Below are positions 56,757 to 64,000 of a stretch of 64,000 nucleotides of DNA, piece after piece. The stretch's first letter is position 1. Every line of letters begins with the position of its first letter. Source of the stretch: Diadophis punctatus similis (lineage: Eukaryota > Chordata > Lepidosauria > Squamata > Dipsadidae); NCBI GenBank assembly GCA_023053685.1, contig JALIGW010000026.1:4350286-4414285 (forward strand). Direction: 5' to 3'. The notes beneath the pieces are model-generated. The model had not been told where the DNA came from. It worked only from the letters and a program-made list of their open reading frames with translations, and did no database searches. Both the position numbers and the translations under genes were made by a program.

Positions 56757-57516
56757 AGCCTGCCTGCTGCCTGCCTTCCCAGGGGCTGCCTGGTGGTCCA
56801 GAATCCCCAGTCCCGGTCCTACACCCCAGTTGGCACAGGGCCAGGTCTCGTCAGGGCTCATGGAGGGCAGCTGCGTGCCAGGGAGACCTCGTCCTCCCTT
56901 CCCATTGCCTTTTCCCTTGGCCGGCAGGTAGACCAGGACCCTGCCTGCTGCCTGCCTTCCCAGGGGCTGCCTGGTGGTCCAGAATCCCCAGTCCCGGTCC
57001 TACACCCCAGTTGGCACAGGGCCAGGTCTCGTCAGGGCTCATGGAGGGCAGCTGCGTGCCAGGGAGACCTCGTCCTCCCTTCCCATTGCCTTTTCCCTTG
57101 GCCGGCAGGTAGACCAGGACCCTGCCTGCTGCCTGCCTTCCCAGGGGCTGCCTGGTGGTCCAGAATCCCCAGTCCCGGTCCTACACCCCAGTTGGCACAG
57201 GGCCAGGTCTCGTCAGGGCTCATGGAGGGCAGCTGCGTGCCAGGGAGACCTCGTCCTGCCTTCCCATTGCCTTTTCCCTTGGCCGGCAGGTAGACCAGGA
57301 CCCTGCCTGCTGCCTGCCTTCCCAGGGGCTGCCTGGTGGTCCAGAATCCCCAGTCCCGGTCCTACACCCCAGTTGGCACAGGGCCAGGTCTCGTCAGGGC
57401 TCATGGAGGGCAGCTGCGTGCCAGGGAGACTTCGTCCTGCCTTCCCATTGCTTTCCTTGGCCCACGCAGGTAGACCAGGCACCTGCCTGCTGCCTGCCTT
57501 CCCAGGGGCTGCCTGG
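56757..57516. repeat. 181-bp minisatellite, four units plus a partial
   Basis: Repeats of CCTGCCTGCTGCCTGCCTTC ... GGCCGGCAGGTAGACCAGGA. The marker ACACCCCAGTTGGCAC occurs at 56821, 57002, 57183 and 57364. Units are almost identical. 181 is 3x60+1, so the frame rotates each unit and yields three overlapping false ORFs of 133-187 aa. Confidence 0.96.
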
Positions 57517-57540
57517 TTTAACGTTCTTTAACTCCTTGTT

Positions 57541-57860
57541 ACTCAAAACCTTTTAAACATAATCTAAAAATTAGGCATTTATCATTAATAAACTATTTGC
57601 GTCTTCTTGATCTTATACTTTCTTTGAATATAATCAGTCCATCTACTCCATTCCAATATGTATATCTTTCATTTGAATGATTCTTAAGATATGATGAAAT
57701 TTTAGCCATTTCAGCCAGATGTACAACTTTAAATGTCCATTCTTCAATAGTAGGTGTATCTTCCTTCTTCCAATACTGTGCCACCAGTAACCTGGCAGCT
57801 GTTATTAAATTCAAAACCAATTTAGTCTCCATTACAGTACAATCCGTAATTATTCCCAAC
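57541..57860 (-). mobile_element. L1 LINE ORF2 C-terminal fragment
   Basis: The minus-strand frame reads LITAARLLVAQYWKKEDTPT then IEEWTFKVVHLAEMAKISSY, the standard L1 ORF2 C-terminal pattern. It is truncated 5'. Confidence 0.75.
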
Positions 57861-58130
57861 AGAAAAAACTGTGGCGTAAACTTAATCTTTTTCTTTAAGA
57901 TATTTTGAATAATCCACCATATTTTTATTCAAGTCTTCAACAACAGTCTAACAACAGTCTTCTTGAAATCTGGCAGGCCGACACAGGGAGGCAAGGTTTA
58001 CGGCTGTACAAGCTCACGTGTTAAGATGTCACGCTGACTTTCTTCAGCAAATTGATGATGCTGAACCCCCAAACTTTACCCAGAAGTTTATTGGAGATGT
58101 TAAACAGGAGATGGGGAGGGAGCGTTGAAC

Positions 58131-58412
58131 CAGAGGTGAAATCCTCCCGGTTCGCCTGGGCCAGTCGACTGGCGGCGGTCGCGGTGCGGAGCTTCTCCCG
58201 CCCGCTTTCCCGGCCCAGCTGAACACAAACATTTGGGTTATTTTTCCCTCTGTGCATGCGCGCGCATGCACAGAGGGAAAAATAACCCGAATGGCGGCGT
58301 TCAGCCGGGCCAGGAAAGCGGGCGGGAGAAGCTCCGCGCCGCGACCGCCGCCAGTTCCATCGGCTATATGCCGAAGGACTGGCCCGGGCGAACCGGGAGG
58401 ATTTCACCCCTG
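58131..58412. mobile_element. Foldback hAT-like MITE (long palindrome)
   Basis: 282 bp. Ends CAGAGGTGAAATCC and GGATTTCACCCCTG, with duplications CGTTGAAC/CGTTGAAT. The two arms are near-perfect reverse complements meeting at 58261 with no spacer (CATGCGCGCGCATG). The right arm has a short extra insert near 58358. Confidence 0.88.
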
Positions 58413-58619
58413 CGTTGAATCCCCTGAGGGTCTCCACAGATGAGATCGCTCTTCTTCGTCCCTGGCTGGATCCAAGTGCCACTGACTTGAGTTGATGTCC
58501 ATCATTTTGAGACCGGTCCACCGGTCCACCGTTGCCAAGGATACCATGAACTGCTGAGGCTCCTTGGACTCAACATTGCAAGACGTTAGGTTAAAGAAGT
58601 CCCATCACCTTCATGCAGA

Positions 58620-59010
58620 CCAACTATAAGTAACATGAAATGTTGGAAGTGTCAATAAGTACCAGGCTCTTTTTATCATATGTGGTGGACATGCACAGAA
58701 GCTAAAAAATATTGGACTCAGATCCGGACATGGATAGAAAAAATGGTGAAGCAAAATATATCGTTAAAACCTGAGAAATTTTTGTTAGGCATTTTGCCTG
58801 AGAAATTTAACAAATTTAACATATTTAATTGTACATGTGATAACAGCAGCTAGAATTGCATATGCACAAAAATGGAAAGGAGCCAAGATCCCAACGGAAG
58901 AAGAAATATTAAGGAAAATTTTGGACTGTGCAGAAATGAATAGATTGACAATGAAAATTAAAGGAAGATTCAGAATATTATAATGTTTGGATGAAGTTTT
59001 ATGATTGGAT
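58620..59010 (+). mobile_element. L1 LINE ORF2 C-terminal fragment, frameshifted
   Basis: FYHMWWTCTEAKKYW then, after a frameshift, ITAARIAYAQKWKGAKIPTE and EEILRKILDCAEMNRLTMK. It is from a different L1 lineage than 57541. Confidence 0.8.
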
Positions 59011-59070
59011 AGAAATTGAATATATTTAGAAATTGAATTAGAATGATTTTTACATTAAAAGATAGAAAGA

Positions 59071-59221
59071 GGCTGTGGCCTAGAGGTGGAGCTCTTGCCT
59101 CACAATCAGGAGGTTGTGAGTTTGATCCTAGGTAGAGGCAGATGTAGGGTCTTCCTGTTTGGCCAGGGGGTTGGACTAGATGACCTGCAAGGTCCCTTCC
59201 AACTCGGTTAATCTGTTAAAT
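59071..59221 (+). mobile_element. tRNA-derived SINE with CR1-type tail
   Basis: Full copy: GCTGTGGCCTAGAGGTGGAG to CCTTCCAACTCGGTTAATCT. Confidence 0.88.
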
Positions 59222-59632
59222 GGAGTAACCCAGATGACAAAAATAGAATTTTAAGGAGGTGGCTTTAAAATAAAAGTGTATACCTAGAGTAAAGGATAAT
59301 GGTTTATAAATAAGATATGAAATAAAAAAGAGATATTGATAAGTGATGGTAATAAATTACCAGTCTGTTAAATATCAGAGATACTAGAATTAGAAGTACT
59401 CAGAGAAAGGTTTTAGAAGGGGAAGAGGAAGTAGGTCGGAGAGTAGAGGGTGGTTGTGGGAAGAGGAAGGCAGGGAGAGAGAAGGGGAAAGAAGGTAGAT
59501 AGAGAAGGTGGAGATAGAGGGAGGGAAGTATAAAGGGAAAAAAGAAAATACAGACTGATATTATGTAGCATGATAATAGAAATGTTTAATTATATATGTC
59601 TTTTTATGTACTGTAAGGTATATGCATTGATT

Positions 59633-59806
59633 GATGTATAAATCAATCCGCATAAGCGCACATTCGTGCCTACCGTTCCTGTCCTAATGTACCCATATAT
59701 TCATACCTCTTATACTCTTATTCATGCTTGTACTATTACATGTATATACAATCATAATTTTACTTATACTTTGCTTTAATCATATATGCTTGACAAATAA
59801 AAAACA
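59633..59806 (+). mobile_element. CR1/L3-like LINE 3' terminus
   Basis: CGCATAAGCGCACATTCGTG CCTACCG ... CATATATGCTTGACAAATAA, the same 3' end as 6310-6500 in reverse. Confidence 0.72.
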
Positions 59807-60479
59807 AACACACACACACACACACATGCCAGGCACTGACAAAAAACAGCAAGCAAAAGAGAAGCCAATCTACTCCTCCCCTTCATCTACCCTAACAAGG
59901 CATAGTTCCCTCCCACCAGCTAGCTAGAGCGAAAGGATAAAAACCTAAAACTCGGATATCACAGAGGGGATCAAAGTCCTGTTTCCTTTGCTCAGAGCCC
60001 AGGTAAATTCAAATTTTGCTCTTGCACCACCAAATCAGGATGAGGAAAGACCTTCAGAAGCAGACGAGGGAGCTGACTCACTCCTTCCTGTTGTGAGAAA
60101 AAGGCTGAACCAGATGTATGCCGAGCCACAAAAGATGAAAATCCTGCCAGTTCTTGGAGCGATGTGAGTAGGTGGGTTTGCCAGCTTGCTGTGTAGTAGG
60201 GGTGGTGGGGCTGGAAGCGGAGGTGGTGGCCGAGGATCTCTGAGAGATCTGGAGAAGAACTGGCCAAGGTGTCTTCCAACTCTTGTAGGAAACCACGATG
60301 AAATTGTTGCGGCTGGCTCTTCCACTGTCTTGTCTTAAAGAGAGGTTGGTGGCAGGAAGTCTCTCCGTTCAGTTCCGAAAGTAGCATGCTTCGCTTGCTG
60401 CTTAACGTGGTAAAAGTCCTGTCTCTTGGGAGTCGCCTTAAATTACAACTTGAAAGCAGAGATCTAAATAGAGCTGATG
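59807..60479. other. Intergenic, no recognisable feature
   Basis: Frames on the minus strand at 59992-60387 show no family resemblance. Confidence 0.4.
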
Positions 60480-60700
60480 AAAGTCACTAAGGAGAGAACC
60501 GATCTAGAATTAAGGAGAAATTTCCTGACAGTGAAAACAACCAGTGGAACGACTTGCTTCCAGAAGTTGTGGGTGCTCCATCACTGGAAGTTTTCAAGAA
60601 GAGATTGGATAGCCATTTGTCTGAAAATAGGGTCTCCTGCTTGAGCAGGGGGTTAGACTTGAAGACCTCCAAGGCCCCTTCCAATTCTGTTTCTCTGTTA
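60480..60700 (+). mobile_element. CR1 LINE 3' region
   Basis: TAAGGAGAAATTTCCTGACA ... GACTTGAAGACCTCCAAGG. Confidence 0.85.
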
Positions 60701-60714
60701 TCCTATAACCCCAG

Positions 60715-60900
60715 ATCAATTAATCCGTGGAATGGCTTGGCTTCAGAGGTTGTGGGTGCTCCATCACTGGAAGTTTTCAAGAAGAGATTGGACAGCCACT
60801 TGTCTGAAATGGTGTAGGGTTTCCTGCTTGAGCCGGGGGTTGGACTAGAAGACCTCCAAGGTCCCTTCCAATTCTTTGTTATTCTGAGGCCGAGACTCCT
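60715..60900 (+). mobile_element. CR1 LINE 3' end
   Basis: A second copy in tandem: ATCAATTAATCCGTGGAATG ... CTAGAAGACCTCCAAGGTCC. Confidence 0.85.
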
Positions 60901-61319
60901 TTCTCTTCCCCAGCTAAAAATGGGTGAGATCTCCAAATTGTAAGGACAATAAATGAATAACAAGTTGCGAGAGAAGAGAACATCTAACTGCCCTCACCCC
61001 CTTTCTGAATTTTAGGAACAGAGAGTTAATCAGTTAATGAGGGATGGGTTAATCCATAACCCTTGTGCCACTTTCTCCTCCTTTCCTTCATAAATTATTA
61101 AAGAGGAAGAAGGGAGGGCAGTGAAATGAAAAAGAAGCAGGGGGCAATCAAAGCAACTCCTTCCCCACCCTTAAGCCGTGTGGATGGGGTCTGCTTTTGG
61201 CTGGAGGCATCGGAGAAAGGGCCGAAGATCGAAACCATCCCAAGGTTCAAATAATTTAATAGTGAGTGATTGTTCGAGGGGCGGGATGTAGAAAGGTGGC
61301 AATGTTAGTTCAACTAGTC

Positions 61320-61659
61320 CAGGGGTCGGCAACCTTAAACACTCAAAGAGCCATTTGGACCCGTTTCCCGCAGAAAATAAAACACCGGGAGCCACAAAGC
61401 TCTTCCCGTGCCTGACTATTTCCTGAGCGGCCACAAAACTAGCATATATAGTTGAATGAAAGATTCTGTTTTCTTCTGAAACTATTTTTTTCTTGGATTT
61501 ATCCATGGTTGGCCTACTGGGGGTCAAAAAGCTTAATAAATTGTGTGTCGGTGGGTGTCGCACATTGGCAGTTGTTACACATATTTTGAGCGACAGGGAG
61601 CCGCAGCAGAGGATGAAAGAGCCACCTGCGGCTCCAGAGCCACGGGTTGCTGACCCCTG
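61320..61659. mobile_element. hAT MITE (relative of 46888)
   Basis: 340 bp, CAGGGGTCGGCAACCTTAAA to GGGTTGCTGACCCCTG, with imperfect duplication AACTAGTC/AACTAGGG. Confidence 0.82.
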
Positions 61660-61721
61660 AACTAGGGTAAGGTTTGAGTTGAGCCTTGGGTTGCAGGTAG
61701 CCCCATTTCCCTGGGTCTTCA

Positions 61722-62065
61722 ATCAATCAGAATAGAAGGGACCTTGGAGGTCTTCTAGTCCAACCCACCCCCTGCTGAGGCAGGAGACCCTCTACCATTT
61801 CAGACAAGTGGCTGTCCAGTCTCTTCTTAAAAACTTCCAGTGATGGAGCGTCCACAACTTCTGAAGGGAAGCCATTCCACTGTTAGGAAGTTTCTCCTTA
61901 ATTCCAGGTTGCTTCTCTCTTTGATTCGTTCCCATCTGTCGTTCCTTGTTTTGCCTTTTGGTGCTTTGGGAAATAAGTTGACCTCCCCCCCCCCATCTTT
62001 TTGGGGGCAGCCCCTCAAATACTGGAAGACTGCTATCATCCCGGGTCCCCTCCCCGGTCCTTCTT
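61722..62065 (-). mobile_element. CR1 LINE 3' region, reverse
   Basis: AGAATAGAAGGGACCTTGGA ... CTGCTATCATCCCGGGTCC, with a poly-C run at 61987. Confidence 0.85.
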
Positions 62066-62072
62066 TTCTTTT

Positions 62073-62140
<68 letters not shown>
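62066..62140. repeat. (TTTC)n microsatellite
   Basis: About 18 TTTC units. Confidence 0.95.
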
Positions 62141-62170
62141 TATTTGCTCATTTTTATATGCCGCCCAACT

Positions 62171-62241
62171 CCCGTAGGACTCCGGGCGGCGTACAACATA
62201 GTACAAAAACCACTGTTGTACGCCGCCCGGAGTCCTACGGG
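62171..62241. repeat. Perfect 28-bp inverted repeat (hairpin)
   Basis: Arm 62171-62198 is the exact reverse complement of 62214-62241 with a 15-base loop. The arm is the conserved GCCGCCCGGAGTCCTACGGG retroposon 3' segment, so this is two tails meeting head to head. Confidence 0.93.
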
Positions 62242-62654
62242 AACCAATCACACTATTGAAATAAGCAATGTTATTGCAAGTGGAGAAACCGATTTAAGAA
62301 AATTAAAAACAGGCACAGGTATAAAACAATTGAAAATCTACACCATTATATCAATCCATGCCTATCCTTGCAAACAATCCTTCCTTCTGTGCATTCATAT
62401 ACCAATTCATACCTTGGATTCTGTTCTTTAAACTTCTCAACATCGGTGTCTTATCAGGATGGGTGGAGGGACAAAAGTGTTAGGATATGTGTGAGTTTGT
62501 GTGTGTGTGTGTGAGTGAGTGAGTGACCGAGTGGGCAAGATGTCAACATTTCCCATCACTTTTTTTGAGTCTTTCCTGATTCATCAGGCTCCATCCAACG
62601 ACGATACAAATGATTAAAAGAATTAAAAATTACAATAATATATAAAAACAGTCT

Positions 62655-62960
62655 ATCATACAAACATGGGGGATTGATCTTCATTTCACCCCGCCTGCCG
62701 GAAGAGCCATGTTTTTATTGCTTTACGGAAGACCAGCAGGGTGGGGATAGTCCTGATCTCTGGAGGAAGCTGGTTCCAAAGGGAGGGAGTTCCAAAGGAA
62801 GGCTCTCCCCCTCGGCCCCGCCAGCCGGCATTGCTTGGTCGACGGGACCTGGAGGAGACCAACTCTGTGGGACCTAACCGGTCGTAGGGAGGTATGCGGC
62901 AGGATGCGGTCCCGAAGGTAACCTGGCAGTCTAGACTGGCAATATGTGGCCTCTTAAAAC
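62655..62960 (+). mobile_element. Old LINE 3' region (CR1/L2-like)
   Basis: GCCTGCCGGAAGAGCCATGT ... CCAACTCTGTGGGACCTAAC, a known type of reptile LINE UTR. The family name is uncertain. Confidence 0.5.
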
Positions 62961-63264
62961 GGCTTTAAAAAAATCAAAAAGATGGTCGCACTGCCTTCTC
63001 TTTTAGCAAACGTGCTATTGCAAAATCGTGCGATGGGCATGTGGAGGCTTGGATTCAGAAGCGGTGAGAGACGGTTCATCTCTGAGCTGGCAAGAGGCTT
63101 TTTTCATCCGATCTCAACATGCCCAAACATGTCCTATAGGCGTATTTGATTGCATCTCCCATTTTGCATAATAAGCACGTTAGGGCAGCGATGGCAGGGA
63201 GGAAGAGTCAGTTTGGAGAAATGGCTGCTGTAGCTGGGTGGGTTTGCAGACAGAGAGAAAACGG

Positions 63265-63472
63265 AGCCAGGGAAATTTCCTGACAGAACAATTAATCCGT
63301 GGAACGGCTTGCCTCCAGAGGTTGTGAGTGCTCCAACACTGGAGTTGTTTTTTTTTTTTTAAAGAAGAGATTGGACAACCATTTCTCTGAAACGGTACCG
63401 GCTTTCTTGCATGAGCAAGGGGTTGGACTAGAAGACCTTCTAAGTCCCTTCTAATTCTGTTGTTCTCTGTTA
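63265..63472 (+). mobile_element. CR1 LINE 3' end
   Basis: GGAAATTTCCTGACAGAACA ... GACTAGAAGACCTTCTAAG. Confidence 0.82.
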
Positions 63473-63479
63473 TCCTATA

Positions 63480-63672
63480 ACCCCACATCAATTCATCCGT
63501 GGAACGGCTTGTCTCCTGAAGTTGTGGGTGCTCCAACACTGGAGGGTTTTTTTTTTAAAAAAGAAGAGATTGCACAACCATTTGTCTGAAATGCTTTAGG
63601 CTTTCCTGCCTGAGCAGGGGGTTGGGCTAGAAGACCTCTGAGCTCCCTTCCAACTCTGTTATTCTGTTCTAC
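63480..63672 (+). mobile_element. CR1 LINE 3' end
   Basis: A second adjacent copy, ending CCTTCCAACTCTGTTATTCT. Same arrangement as 60480-60900. Confidence 0.82.
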
Positions 63673-63814
63673 CATTTACTTTGAAACTGGTGGACGAAAT
63701 CAATAATTGCGTCAGAGAAGTCCCAACGAGCAACAAAGTAGCGTTGTTTTCTTGGCAGCATGGAAGCCGTTTTTCTAGTTCTCTGTGCTCAGCACATTTG
63801 TTTTTATAAGTGCT

Positions 63815-63885
63815 AATAACAAGCCCTTCGGGAGTTGGGCAGCCTATAAGATCGAACAAATAAATAAATAAGTAAGTTAGCAAAT
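63815..63885 (+). mobile_element. Retroposon 3' tail
   Basis: CCCTTCGGGAGTTGGGCAGC CTATAAG followed by (AAAT)n. Confidence 0.5.
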
Positions 63886-64000
63886 AAAAAGATGATGGAT
63901 AGAAGAGGCAGAGGCTGAAACCTAAAGCAGGAACACTCTTAACAAGAGCAGTTGTGTATTTTCCAAAAATTTGTGAATTTAATAACTGCAATATATAAGG

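Noticed and set aside
56730..57531. Proline-rich proteins of 133-187 residues in three frames
   Set aside because: The 181-bp period shifts frame each unit, so the same peptide appears in all three frames.

Overview
The window is vertebrate nuclear DNA, most probably from a squamate and specifically a snake. It has small exons with GT..AG introns, dense CR1 3' ends, Sauria-type SINEs, (AATAG)n arrays joined to CR1 tails, long (GATA)n tracts and many hAT MITEs. There is no prokaryotic or viral gene organisation. Nearly all of the computed open reading frames are artefacts of microsatellites, minisatellites or transposons.

The only host gene I can support is the 3' half of RALGPS1 on the + strand. 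This is a Ral guanine nucleotide exchange factor with a C-terminal PH domain. Twelve coding exons between 6998 and 52380 join in a continuous frame across every junction and encode the last 379 residues: the C-terminal part of the RasGEF domain, the PxxP SH3-binding linker, the PH domain and the stop codon. A 3' UTR of about 4.3 kb ends at AATAAA (56645-56650). The N-terminal exons lie upstream of the window, so positions 1-6997 are intron. The residues point to RALGPS1 rather than RALGPS2 (exon 5 begins MMCQFSVVES; the protein ends VPANLMSFE).

Layout: 1-6997 is upstream intron with a Penelope-like hammerhead array, a hAT element carrying a 32-bp minisatellite, CR1 copies and an inverted SINE pair. 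6998-8869 holds the first two exons. 8870-36565 is two large introns made of microsatellites, purine/pyrimidine tracts, a SINE-derived minisatellite, two related solo LTRs, a second hammerhead array and MITEs. 36566-52380 holds exons 4-12. 52381-56672 is 3' UTR. 56673-64000 is intergenic: a 181-bp minisatellite, L1 pieces, a foldback hAT element and CR1 copies.

The most interesting signals are as follows. (1) Tandem and dispersed repeats carry the hammerhead ribozyme core (CUGANGA, stem II, GAAAC, GUC) typical of metazoan Penelope-like elements, and one array is present twice 24.6 kb apart. (2) Many hAT MITEs still have 8-bp target duplications, one of which shows a minisatellite arising inside it. 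(3) Two related solo LTRs each interrupt another, identifiable transposon with a clean 5-bp duplication. (4) Repeats press against several RALGPS1 splice sites. All family names were assigned by eye and without database searches.
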